From Pseudobacter sp. (GTDB lineage Bacteria > Bacteroidota > Bacteroidia > Chitinophagales > Chitinophagaceae): 64,000 nt of DNA. The notes beneath the pieces are model-generated. The model ran no database searches. It had not been told where the DNA came from and worked only from the letters and a program-made list of their open reading frames with translations. This document shows positions 45,209 through 53,955 of this stretch, piece after piece. Made by a program: the position numbers and the translations under genes. Positions within the stretch are counted from its first letter, which is position 1; each line of letters opens with the position of its first letter. The stretch is taken from contig JAFIGX010000004.1 in the NCBI GenBank assembly GCA_017849455.1, positions 124,001 to 188,000 of the forward strand, given 5' to 3'.

Positions 45209-47596
45209 ATGTCATCCGGCCAGCAAGTTACTTTTTTTACGATTTCCCGGTGGGTATGTTATTGCCTGCTGGGAGCCATGCTGATCTCATCCTGCGTTGT
45301 AGTTCCCAAAAAACAGCGGCCTGCAAAGCCTTTCGTGTTCCAGACCAATATCAGTATCGCAGGCAAAGCCCCCGGTTATGAAAAAAAAGGGCTTAGAGAG
45401 AAACTTCAGAACCAGATCGATGATAGTCTCAAGACCAGGATGGTCTCTTTTGCCGGTGTTATAAAACGGCTGATGAAACCACCTGTGTTCGATACGCTCA
45501 ATATCGGCCGATCGAAAGTTTTCATGACGGCATTGCTCAATTCCATGGGCTATTACCGCTCCACCATCAAAGACACTTTCTTCATAGACACCGTCAATAA
45601 GCAATACCGCACTTATATCGATTTTACCGTCAATCCCGGTGTGCGGTTGCATTTGGATTCCGTTGGCTATGCCCTCGAAACACCCGAACTGCAACAATTG
45701 GCACTGAACAGCCGCAACCTTTCAGACCTCAAGGTCGGTAAACCCTATTCGCAGGAAGTTATTTCCACGGAAATAGACAGGCTGCTCACACTGTACCGCG
45801 ACAATGGCTATTACAAGCTCAGCAAGGAAAATATTTATGCAGAAGTGGATACCGTAGTGGCGGCCCTGATCGACCCCACGCTCGATCCCTTTGAACAGAT
45901 CCGCCTGCTCGATTCACTCCGTAAAAAACAGGAAAACCCGACCATCAGGGCCGTGTTCAAACAAAGGAAACCGAAAGACAGCACCCATCTGCAAAAATTT
46001 TATATCGGCGATATCACCGTATACCCCGACTACTCCATTCTCGAAGATTCGTCCTCCGACCAGAGAAAAGATACTGCCACCATTCGCAATTACAAATTCA
46101 TTTACGGCTCGAAAAGGTTCAAGCTCCCGTTCATCGCCAATAATATTCCGCTTCAACCCGGTATGCTGTACCGGCAACGGCGCTATTATCGCACCATCAA
46201 TACGTTCAACCAACTCGGCGCCTGGTCGAACGTAGACCTTATCCTGCATGAACGGTACGATTCCGTGCCCCTGCTGGATGGCACGCTGCGCCTGTATCCG
46301 GCCAAAAAGCAAAGTATTACCATCGACTATGAGACCAGCCGCAACGTCACCGACTTCCTCACTACCGGTACGCTGTTCGGTATGGGTCTCAACCTCCGAC
46401 TGATCAACCGCAATGCTTACCGCGAATCGATCCAGACCAGCACCAATGCCCGTTTCGGTATCGAGCTGGGCAAGGAATTGGTACAAACGCTGCAAACGAG
46501 CTTTTCGCACAATATCTATTTCCCAAAATTCATCAAACCTTTCAGGATCACGCTCCCCTGGGAGAAAAATGCCGTAGCTGCCCGCACTACCCTTGCTATG
46601 GAAGCTGCGTATACGGATCGACGTGATTTCTTCAAGGTCCCCTCCTTCAAAACAGCATTCGGTTGGGAATGGAGCACCATCCCCGGCCGCCGGGACCCCG
46701 ATCTTCCGACCGGATCGAGAAGGAGGAACAACTGGCAACTCACTATCGCCAATTTCGAGTACACGAGCGTGCTGAAAACCGACAGCCTCCGGAAGCTGGA
46801 AGATTCGATCCCCGCCTATCGCTTTGCATTCAACGACGGGATGATCATCGGCACTGCATTCGGCTGGAATACGGCCTACCAGAAAGGCTCACGCCTTACT
46901 TTGCTTAGGGCCAGGATAGAAGAAAGCGGCGCCCTCTTCGGACTGATCAGGAAACTGGAACTGGGCGCTCTTCGCCGTTTCGTAAAAATAGATGCTGAAA
47001 TAAAACACTATATCGACATGGGCCGGTCGTCCTGGGCTTTTCGCGCTTATGGAGGCATCGGCATCGTGTATGGTAAGATGGATACCAGCGGTGTAGTGGT
47101 GCCTGAGAGAAACCTGCCTTTCTTCAAGGCCTTTTCGGCCGGCGGCCCTTACAGTATGCGGGCCTGGCAGGTGCGAAGACTGGGGCCCGGCTCTGCCACC
47201 CTGTATGAACCCAAGGGTCAGATTTCCGGGATCGACCGCTTCGGTAATATGCAGTTGGAGCTGAATGCAGAGTACCGGTTCAATCTTACTACCATTGCCG
47301 GCATCAAGGTGAACAGCGCATTGTTCGTAGATATCGGCAATATCTGGAGCAAGGAATTCGATCCGAAAACAGGGTCCTCCATCCCCGAAGCCAGCTTCAG
47401 CCTCAGCAGGCTGTACAAAGATATTGCCGTTGGCGGCGGTACCAGCCTTCGTTTCGATTTCGACTTCTTCCTCATCCGGCTCGACTGGGCCTATAAATTG
47501 AAGAACCCCGTTTTCTCCTACGACCGTGCCGGCTGGTTCCACAGTATCGATATCGGCAGTGGTCAATTCCAGCTAGGGATCGGCTATCCTTTCTAA
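45209..47596 (+). CDS. second TamL-type lipoprotein Omp85
   Basis: A 795-residue paralogue of the tamL product at 13.7 kb. It starts with a lipoprotein signal ending AMLISSC (Cys 29), has POTRA-like repeats and a C-terminal barrel with Omp85 motifs GGPYSMRAWQVRRLGPG and LFVDIGNIWS, and ends IGYPF like the first copy. It is not next to a tamB gene. It may serve a different TamB-like partner or substrate set; that is inference. It shares a 20-base divergent gap with the methylase gene, and its 3' end converges with truB. Confidence 0.9.
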   Translation: MSSGQQVTFFTISRWVCYCLLGAMLISSCVVVPKKQRPAKPFVFQTNISIAGKAPGYEKKGLREKLQNQIDDSLKTRMVSFAGVIKRLMKPPVFDTLNIGRSKVFMTALLNSMGYYRSTIKDTFFIDTVNKQYRTYIDFTVNPGVRLHLDSVGYALETPELQQLALNSRNLSDLKVGKPYSQEVISTEIDRLLTLYRDNGYYKLSKENIYAEVDTVVAALIDPTLDPFEQIRLLDSLRKKQENPTIRAVFKQRKPKDSTHLQKFYIGDITVYPDYSILEDSSSDQRKDTATIRNYKFIYGSKRFKLPFIANNIPLQPGMLYRQRRYYRTINTFNQLGAWSNVDLILHERYDSVPLLDGTLRLYPAKKQSITIDYETSRNVTDFLTTGTLFGMGLNLRLINRNAYRESIQTSTNARFGIELGKELVQTLQTSFSHNIYFPKFIKPFRITLPWEKNAVAARTTLAMEAAYTDRRDFFKVPSFKTAFGWEWSTIPGRRDPDLPTGSRRRNNWQLTIANFEYTSVLKTDSLRKLEDSIPAYRFAFNDGMIIGTAFGWNTAYQKGSRLTLLRARIEESGALFGLIRKLELGALRRFVKIDAEIKHYIDMGRSSWAFRAYGGIGIVYGKMDTSGVVVPERNLPFFKAFSAGGPYSMRAWQVRRLGPGSATLYEPKGQISGIDRFGNMQLELNAEYRFNLTTIAGIKVNSALFVDIGNIWSKEFDPKTGSSIPEASFSLSRLYKDIAVGGGTSLRFDFDFFLIRLDWAYKLKNPVFSYDRAGWFHSIDIGSGQFQLGIGYPF

Positions 47597-47600
47597 TTCG

Positions 47601-47638
47601 TTTGTGGTTGATAGTTAGTTGTCTGTCGTTGGTTATTG
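47601..47638. repeat. single-armed word array overlapping the truB stop codon
   Basis: The stretch TTTGTGGTTGATAGTTAGTT followed by GTCTGTCGTTGGTTATTG consists of GTTGATAGTTAGTTGTC-like words and includes the truB stop codon at 47633-47635. Unlike the elements at 41.7, 48.4, 56.6 and 62.8 kb, no complementary arm is seen nearby. It may be half of such an element. Confidence 0.45.
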
Positions 47639-48319
47639 CAGGGTGTTCCTGATATATTCTGCAGCTTTTTCCATTGTCAGGGATTGGTCCAGCGTGAAAT
47701 GACCGATGCGTGTGCGGCAGAGACTGCTGAGATAAGCACCGCATCCCAATGCCTGGCCGAGATCATGCGCCAAACTCCGGATATAGGTGCCTGTTGAACA
47801 AACAACCCGGAAAGAAACTACGGGTAATGCGTCTATCCTGACCTCGAAAGTGTGGATCGTGATCTTCCGGGCTTCGAGTTCCACATGCTCTCCACGACGC
47901 GCCAGTTCGTACACGCGCTTCCCATCTTTCTTGATGGCCGAATGGATCGGAGGCACCTGCATGATCTCCCCGGTGAATTGCCTGGCTGCCGCGTGGAGCT
48001 GTTCCTGTGTGATCATGGAATAGTCCCTGAAATTGACCGGCTCGCTTTCCAGGTCGTAGGTAGGTGTAGTAGCTCCCAGGGTGAAGTGCCCGGTATATTC
48101 TTTCTCCTGCGCCATATATTCGTTGATGCGCTTGGTGAATTTTCCCGTGCAAAGGATCAGCAGGCCGGTAGCCAGCGGATCGAGCGTGCCGGCATGACCC
48201 ACTTTTTTAATTTTGATCATATTGCGGATCTTCCGCACTACGTCGAATGAAGTCCATTCAAGCGGCTTATCGATGAGCAATACCTGCCCCTGTTCGAAAA
48301 TATTGGATGTATCCTGCAT
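47633..48319 (-). CDS. truB: tRNA pseudouridine(55) synthase
   Basis: A 228-residue TruB. The catalytic motif is HAGTLDPLATG with the active-site Asp; upstream is LLIDKPLEWTSFDVVRK and downstream YTGHFTLGATTPTYDLES. It makes pseudouridine 55 in the T arm of tRNAs. It is the short form, without a C-terminal PUA extension. On the minus strand after the DUF58 gene, separated from it by a large inverted repeat. Confidence 0.95.
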   Translation of the reverse strand: MQDTSNIFEQGQVLLIDKPLEWTSFDVVRKIRNMIKIKKVGHAGTLDPLATGLLILCTGKFTKRINEYMAQEKEYTGHFTLGATTPTYDLESEPVNFRDYSMITQEQLHAAARQFTGEIMQVPPIHSAIKKDGKRVYELARRGEHVELEARKITIHTFEVRIDALPVVSFRVVCSTGTYIRSLAHDLGQALGCGAYLSSLCRTRIGHFTLDQSLTMEKAAEYIRNTLQ

Positions 48320-48339
48320 CCGGCGAAGATAGGCTGATA

Positions 48340-48432
48340 GGTTGACAAGTTAACAGGTTAACAAGTTGATAAGGGGATACCCGGATTGCGGAGAAGTCCT
48401 TGTCAACTTATCAACCTGTTAACTTGTCAACT
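48340..48432. repeat. 35-bp inverted repeat overlapping the DUF58 stop codon
   Basis: The left arm (48340-48374, GGTTGACAAGTTAACAGGTT onward) pairs with 48398-48432 at 31 of 35 positions around a 23-base centre. The arms consist of degenerate AGGTTGAYAAGTTRAC words, closely like the element at 56.5 kb. The right arm covers two bases of the DUF58 stop codon (48431-48433). Confidence 0.93.
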
Positions 48433-49780
48433 AGATGGCTTGCCTTGCTTTCAGTTCCAAATACTTATTGACCGTATTAACGGTGAGGTTCTGCGGAGCG
48501 GTAAGAATGGTGAAGATCCCGTGCTGCTGAAGCTCCTTTACGATCAGCCTTTTCTCGTACACGAATTTTTCCGCAATGGTGCGGGTATACAGGGATTCGA
48601 TGTCGTGCACGCTGCTTTCCGTCAATGAACGCAGCTCGGTATTCTCGAAGAACACTACCAGGAGGAGATGATTGCGTGCGATGCTGCGGATATAAGGCAG
48701 TTGTCGTTGCAAGCCCGATAAGGATTCAAAATTGGTGAACAATACGATGAGGCTGCGCTGCGTAATGCGCGTGCGGATGAGGGCATGCAATTTCTGAAAA
48801 TCCGTTTCCAGGAATTTGGTCTGTTGGTTATAGAGCGTGTCGAGAATGCTGTTCATCTGCGCCGCTTTGCGGTCGGCCGGCAGATAATGCCCGATGGTTT
48901 CCGCAAAGGTGATCAACCCGGCCTTGTCCTGCCTGATCAGCGCCACCCTCGACAGGATTAGGGTAGCATTGATGGCATAGTCGAGCAGGCTCATGCCTTC
49001 GAAGGGCATTTTCATCACACGGCCTTTGTCGATCACACAATACACCTGCTGGCTGCGTTCATCCGTATAATTGTTCACCATCAGGTGGCCACCCTTCCTG
49101 GCCGTGGCTTTCCAGTTGATGCTCCGGATATCATCGCCGGTCACATATTCCTTGATCTGTTCAAACTCCAGGCTATGGCCGATCTTGCGGATCTTGCGGC
49201 TGCCGGCCTCCGATAAATTATTCGAATAAGCGAGCAGCTCGAACTGGCGGAGGGCCAGGTAGGATGGCAATACTTTCACCATCGTTTCCTCTTCTCCTGC
49301 CTTGATCCTTCTTACCACCAGTTGCCAGGGGCTCTTGAGAAAGAGGTTGATATGATGGAAAAAATACTCCCCTCTTTCCACTGGTCGCAGGGAATATTCC
49401 AATTGCTTTTCTTCCCCTCCGTTGATGACGGTGTTCAGTTGAAAATGGTGCTGCTGGAATTGTACCGGCACTTCGTCGATCATTTTCAGGGAGATGCGGA
49501 AAGGATAACGGTTCTTCAGGCGGATCCTTACGTTGTTCTCATCACCATTGCTGAACCTGTCGGACATCAGCCGTTCTGCCTCTATCCCGTTCCTGCGCAG
49601 GAAAAGCAGGCAATAATCGAAGATCACCAATCCTGCAAAGAAAAAGAGGATGATCTTCGAGATATTGTACAGGAAGGGCCAGTTGTACGACAATACGAAC
49701 AACAGTATAATGGCCGCAAATGACCAGTAGAAGCGCCGGCTGAAGAAGAGAGGTTGTATGAATTTTTTGTAAAGCGACAT
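48431..49780 (-). CDS. DUF58-domain membrane protein
   Basis: A 449-residue protein with two N-terminal helices (about 15-65) and a DUF58/von Willebrand-like domain: YVTGDDIRSINWKATARKGGHLMVNNY is the signature (about 215-241), followed by VYCVIDKGRVMKMPFEG. DUF58 proteins accompany MoxR ATPases and are thought to be folding or assembly clients or adaptors; the exact reaction is unknown. It is the last gene of the spoIIM-to-DUF58 operon, 29 bases after moxR. Confidence 0.92.
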   Translation of the reverse strand: MSLYKKFIQPLFFSRRFYWSFAAIILLFVLSYNWPFLYNISKIILFFFAGLVIFDYCLLFLRRNGIEAERLMSDRFSNGDENNVRIRLKNRYPFRISLKMIDEVPVQFQQHHFQLNTVINGGEEKQLEYSLRPVERGEYFFHHINLFLKSPWQLVVRRIKAGEEETMVKVLPSYLALRQFELLAYSNNLSEAGSRKIRKIGHSLEFEQIKEYVTGDDIRSINWKATARKGGHLMVNNYTDERSQQVYCVIDKGRVMKMPFEGMSLLDYAINATLILSRVALIRQDKAGLITFAETIGHYLPADRKAAQMNSILDTLYNQQTKFLETDFQKLHALIRTRITQRSLIVLFTNFESLSGLQRQLPYIRSIARNHLLLVVFFENTELRSLTESSVHDIESLYTRTIAEKFVYEKRLIVKELQQHGIFTILTAPQNLTVNTVNKYLELKARQAI

Positions 49781-49809
49781 GAACGATGATTGGTAATGGT
49801 AGCGATCGG

Positions 49810-50787
49810 TTAACGCGGTACTTCGATACCCTGGATGATCTGTGTGATCACATCATCGGTGGAAGCGCCTTCCATTTCTTTCTCCGGCGTCAGCACGACC
49901 CGGTGGCGCATAACAGGAAGGGCTATATAAATGATATCTTCAGGAGTTACGAAATCACGGCCACGCATAGCCGCCAATGCCTTGGCCCCGTTGAGGATGC
50001 CGATGGAGGCACGGGGGGAAGCGCCCAGGTAAATAGATTTATGGTTCCGCGTGCTGGACACGATGGAAGTGATAAAGCTGATCAGCTTTTCTTCCAGGTG
50101 GATGCTGCGTACCTGCCTGCGTAATTCATCGATCTCTCCGGCGCTCAGAACGGGGTTCACGAGGCCGAGCATATTGTCGAGGTTCGACTGGTGATGATTG
50201 AGCACGATCCTGAATTCCTGTTCAGCGGTAGGATAGGTAACATTGATCTTGAACAGGAACCTGTCGAGCTGCGCCTCCGGCAAATGGTAGGTGCCTTCCT
50301 GCTCTATCGGGTTCTGGGTGGCCACCACGAGGAAGGGAGCGTCGAGTGGATAGGTCTGTCCATCTACCGTTACCTGTCTTTCTTCCATCACTTCGAAAAG
50401 GGCCGATTGTGTCTTTGCAGGCGCCCGGTTAATCTCATCGATAAGCACGATATTGCTGAAAACAGGGCCCTGTTTGAACTGAAAGCTGCTTTCCCTTGGG
50501 TTGAAGATCGAAGTACCGATCACATCGCTGGGCATCAGGTCGGGGGTGAACTGGATGCGTGAAAATCCAACGGCGATGCTTTTGCTGAGTAATTTGGCTG
50601 TAAGGGTTTTGGCTACGCCCGGCACGCCTTCGATCAGCACATGTCCATCGGCCAGGATAGCCGCCAGGAGCAGCTCCACCATCTGGTCCTGCCCCACGAT
50701 CACTTTACCGATCTCGGCCTTTAGATTCTCGACCGACTGATGCAGGGTGCTGAGGTCGGTGCGTATTTGAAAAATATTCTCTTCCAT
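49810..50787 (-). CDS. MoxR-family AAA+ ATPase
   Basis: A 325-residue AAA+ protein with Walker A GVPGVAKT, Walker B IVLIDEINRAPAKTQSALFE and sensor 1 PFLVVATQNPIEQEGTYHLPEAQLDRF. MoxR ATPases act as chaperones that help mature or activate protein complexes, commonly with DUF58 and VWA-domain partners. It lies between the DUF4350 and DUF58 genes in one minus-strand run, with gaps of 23 and 29 bases. Confidence 0.96.
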   Translation of the reverse strand: MEENIFQIRTDLSTLHQSVENLKAEIGKVIVGQDQMVELLLAAILADGHVLIEGVPGVAKTLTAKLLSKSIAVGFSRIQFTPDLMPSDVIGTSIFNPRESSFQFKQGPVFSNIVLIDEINRAPAKTQSALFEVMEERQVTVDGQTYPLDAPFLVVATQNPIEQEGTYHLPEAQLDRFLFKINVTYPTAEQEFRIVLNHHQSNLDNMLGLVNPVLSAGEIDELRRQVRSIHLEEKLISFITSIVSSTRNHKSIYLGASPRASIGILNGAKALAAMRGRDFVTPEDIIYIALPVMRHRVVLTPEKEMEGASTDDVITQIIQGIEVPR

Positions 50788-50810
50788 GAATACAATGTGT
50801 TTAAATATAA

Positions 50811-52040
50811 TTATGCTTTCTTATAAAATTCTTCCAGTTTGCGATGCAGGTCGAGCAGGGTCTCATCGGATACATCGAAATCATCCTGCGCCAGTTTCAA
50901 TTGGTACACCATGTCTTTCAACTGGTCGTGATCACAGGCGCTCTTATAGGCCAATCGCTTTACAAAATCCTCATCCATGGCCGATGTACGGATATTATAA
51001 CGGTTGCGTACGTGATCGAGAAAATGCGCGCCCATCTTATGCGCCAGGTTCCTATTGTCTTTCCGTTGAAAATACAAACGGCCGATGGTCTTCACAAAAT
51101 CGAGGGATGCGTTCTTCAAGGGTGCGATCACCGGGATCATCCGCTGTTTACGTTTCGATTCAAAAAGGAAAATGAGCAGCAACAGAAGCAGGGCAAGCCA
51201 CCAGGCCACTGACAGTCCGGGTTGTTTCCTGATCCAGCCCAGGGCAGAGAAAGTACTGCGATCGCCTCCTTCCCCGTTGGCATGATAGCGAAAATATTCA
51301 TCCCAATGCACCACATCCGTAGATACAGGAAGATAGGAGAGCACATTATCGTAATAGGTTTTATTATTCTTATGCAACAGGAAAAAATTGGTGAGCGCCG
51401 TAGGCGCGAGATGCAGGTAGATGGCGCCTCCGGTTGAATAGGCTATGCGCACGAAATTGGCCTTCCCGTCATCATTCGTACCAAGGATGGCAGTAACGGT
51501 CGAATCCATCTTATTGAAATAATTATCGAGGGCCATGCCTGGGTAACTGAACGTGGCAGGCTGGTTGGTGACCGGGTTGTTCACGCTCACGGTGAGTGAA
51601 TCTACATCATTGGTATACCCGGTATACAGGGCCGTGTTCAGGCCAAGCGTATCGAGCAGGTTCTGCCCGATCCATAAAGAAGAGATGAACACATGCTTGC
51701 CCGATTGCGCCAGGTTGAGCAGGGCGGCAGCTTCCCGCTGATCGGGCCGCACGGTGCTGGCAATAATGATATATGCCTGCTTGCCTTCGTATGTTGGTTC
51801 CGTATCAGCGATCGCCTCCCCGAAGCTCATGTTATGGTATTTGTCGGGCGATTTCTTATCGATCACCACACGCGATGCATTGGGAAAAATATGTTGCAGG
51901 TTCTCATAGGCATAGAATGAGCCATAGGGGATCTTGTCCTTTCTCCAGAAAGTAAGGCGCTCATTGAGCTTTTTGCCATTGCCTCCGCAGCCTGTTATGA
52001 AGGCCAATAGCACGGGCCAGCAAACCCAACGGTATTTCAA
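50811..52040 (-). CDS. DUF4350-domain lipoprotein
   Basis: A 409-residue protein with a lipoprotein signal ending AFITGC (Cys 18), a periplasmic alpha/beta part (about 25-250, with IIIASTVRPDQREAAALLNLAQSGKHVFISS, resembling DUF4350), one membrane helix (about 280-298) and a cytoplasmic helical tail. The presence of both a lipid anchor and a later transmembrane helix is unusual; the Cys may be coincidental and the first segment a plain anchor. Third gene of the operon, eight bases after the DUF4129 gene. Confidence 0.78.
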   Translation of the reverse strand: MKYRWVCWPVLLAFITGCGGNGKKLNERLTFWRKDKIPYGSFYAYENLQHIFPNASRVVIDKKSPDKYHNMSFGEAIADTEPTYEGKQAYIIIASTVRPDQREAAALLNLAQSGKHVFISSLWIGQNLLDTLGLNTALYTGYTNDVDSLTVSVNNPVTNQPATFSYPGMALDNYFNKMDSTVTAILGTNDDGKANFVRIAYSTGGAIYLHLAPTALTNFFLLHKNNKTYYDNVLSYLPVSTDVVHWDEYFRYHANGEGGDRSTFSALGWIRKQPGLSVAWWLALLLLLLIFLFESKRKQRMIPVIAPLKNASLDFVKTIGRLYFQRKDNRNLAHKMGAHFLDHVRNRYNIRTSAMDEDFVKRLAYKSACDHDQLKDMVYQLKLAQDDFDVSDETLLDLHRKLEEFYKKA

Positions 52041-52048
52041 TAAAGTTT

Positions 52049-52864
52049 TCAGGCGCGTATTGTATTATGGAATTGTTGAAATTGTTGTTGTACCAGGCCG
52101 AACTGTGTACCGCTCAGCTCGAATTCACCATACCATACATATTCATATATATTGGTAAGAAACCGGAATTCCCGGCCGATGCCCTTATCGCTTACCTGGT
52201 GTATGTAATCGTTATTGGTAGCCTGCGCATGGTAGCGGATCCATCCTTTCTTATCCAGGGAGCGAAGGCTTTTCAGGTAAAGGTAACGGACAGCTACACG
52301 ATAGTTACCTGCTTCTATGGCCTGGCGGATCTTCTTTTCCAGTGCCGGTTCGTCGGTCAATACTTCATCTCCCCCGGCTTCAGCGCTGTCTGTCGGCCTT
52401 GGCTTCCGGAACATGTACAGGTTATTCGATTCGATGATGCGGTATACCACGAACAGGAGCAGGGCGATCAGCAAGGTATAAAAAACAAACCGTACTCCGC
52501 CGGAGTGAAAGAAAGCATCGAAATAATACCAGAACCCTTTGCCCTCATTGCGTGTCTCAGGCAGGTCCTTTTGCCAGTAAGCGGAATCATTGGCATAGGC
52601 AAATGCCTGATCCTTTCTCAGTCGGGCTGCCGTAGTATCGGCCACGATGCGGAATGCGGCAGTATCGGGCACAGCAACATCGGCAGTACTTTTTACATCT
52701 TCCACTGAATAATCTCCATCTTCCTGCTCTTCGGCAGAGAGCGTATCAACTGAAACGGGCGGTGCAATACTGTCGGCATCATTGCCCACCTGTGCCGAAA
52801 CAGGATGGGATAGAATACCCAGCAAGAGGGTCAGAAAGATGGTATGTAGAAAAGAAGAAGACAT
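52049..52864 (-). CDS. DUF4129-domain membrane protein
   Basis: A 271-residue protein with a signal peptide (about 1-24, ending VSAQ), an acidic Asp/Ser-rich exposed part, one membrane helix (about 128-145, FVFYTLLIALLLFVVYRII) and a cytoplasmic DUF4129 domain with AGNYRVAVRYLYLKSLRSLDKKGW and YEYVWYGEFELS. The family is a steady companion of MoxR, DUF58 and transglutaminase genes; function is not known. Nine bases after spoIIM. Confidence 0.88.
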   Translation of the reverse strand: MSSSFLHTIFLTLLLGILSHPVSAQVGNDADSIAPPVSVDTLSAEEQEDGDYSVEDVKSTADVAVPDTAAFRIVADTTAARLRKDQAFAYANDSAYWQKDLPETRNEGKGFWYYFDAFFHSGGVRFVFYTLLIALLLFVVYRIIESNNLYMFRKPRPTDSAEAGGDEVLTDEPALEKKIRQAIEAGNYRVAVRYLYLKSLRSLDKKGWIRYHAQATNNDYIHQVSDKGIGREFRFLTNIYEYVWYGEFELSGTQFGLVQQQFQQFHNTIRA

Positions 52865-52873
52865 GCTGGTGGC

Positions 52874-53860
52874 TTACTTGTTTAACACGTTTGAGGGTTG
52901 AGGCCCGCTGTTGGTCCGTTGCAAAGCTTTATGCATCCGGATGGGATAGATCACAAAATACCAAATGATAAAACTGAAGGAAGCTGCCAGGATGAAGATG
53001 CTGAGCCATTTCGGCATGGCCGTATACCGGGTGATAAACCCTTCCAGGAATGCGGCGGCCACGAATACGGGGATCAGCCCGATCATGAGCCTGGTGCCAT
53101 CTTTGGCCCCACGCATCAGGGAATGCACTCTTTTGCTGGTGCCTGGGAAAAGGATACTGTTACCTACGATAAAACCTGCCGCACCGGCAATGATGATGGC
53201 CGAGATCTCCAGCGTGCCGTGGACCCAGATCACCAGTACGGAAGACCAGCCCAGTCCTTTTGCAAAGAACATATACTGGAAAGCGCCCAGCATCACGCCA
53301 TTTTTGAAGAGGAACCAGGCGGTGCCCAGTGAAACGAATATACCACCGGCAAAGACCATGAATGCAATTTTGAGGTTGTGAACGGCAATACTAACGAACA
53401 TGGATAGGCGATCACTGCCCTTGTATACTCCGAAAGGATCACCTTTGGAGATATTCTCTTCGGTGGCCTCCACATATCCATCGCCCAGCACACCCCGCAC
53501 AAAAGTTTCATCATGAGCTGCCGAAAAGGCCGCCATGATACAGAACAGGAAAAAGATCAGGAACGAGTACAGCAGCTCACGCTGGTATTTGTACAGGGTG
53601 AGCGGCAGCTCCGTTTTCCAGAAGCGAACAATGCGCGATCCATCCTCACGTTTATTCCGGTAAATGCTCAGGTAAATTTTGGAGGCCAGCCCGTTCAGGT
53701 ACTGTGTAACCTTGCTATGGGGATAAAAGGTTTTGGCATAACCCAGGTCGTTGACAAGTTCGGTGAACTGATCTGCCATTTCATCCGGATCGGCGCCAGC
53801 TTCATACTGGTACTGCTTCCATTTATCTATGTTCTTTTTTAAAAAAAGCCCTTCTCTCAC
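52874..53860 (-). CDS. SpoIIM-family membrane protein
   Basis: A 328-residue protein: a soluble N-terminal helical part (about 1-95) and five or six membrane helices including the SpoIIM core FKNGVMLGAFQYMFFAKGL and VIWVHGTLEISAIIIAGAAGF. In Bacillus, SpoIIM takes part in peptidoglycan-degrading engulfment complexes, but this organism is not a spore former by any visible sign; in this context the protein belongs to the MoxR/DUF58 cluster. It heads the five-gene minus operon and is divergent from the RDD gene. Confidence 0.92.
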   Translation of the reverse strand: MREGLFLKKNIDKWKQYQYEAGADPDEMADQFTELVNDLGYAKTFYPHSKVTQYLNGLASKIYLSIYRNKREDGSRIVRFWKTELPLTLYKYQRELLYSFLIFFLFCIMAAFSAAHDETFVRGVLGDGYVEATEENISKGDPFGVYKGSDRLSMFVSIAVHNLKIAFMVFAGGIFVSLGTAWFLFKNGVMLGAFQYMFFAKGLGWSSVLVIWVHGTLEISAIIIAGAAGFIVGNSILFPGTSKRVHSLMRGAKDGTRLMIGLIPVFVAAAFLEGFITRYTAMPKWLSIFILAASFSFIIWYFVIYPIRMHKALQRTNSGPQPSNVLNK

Positions 53861-53955
53861 GTATCATTATTTTAGAAAGTATGACGGAATAAATATAATA
53901 GTTAAATTTAGAACGTTACTATAGCTTTATACAAAATATCTGTTTATTTGTTGCT

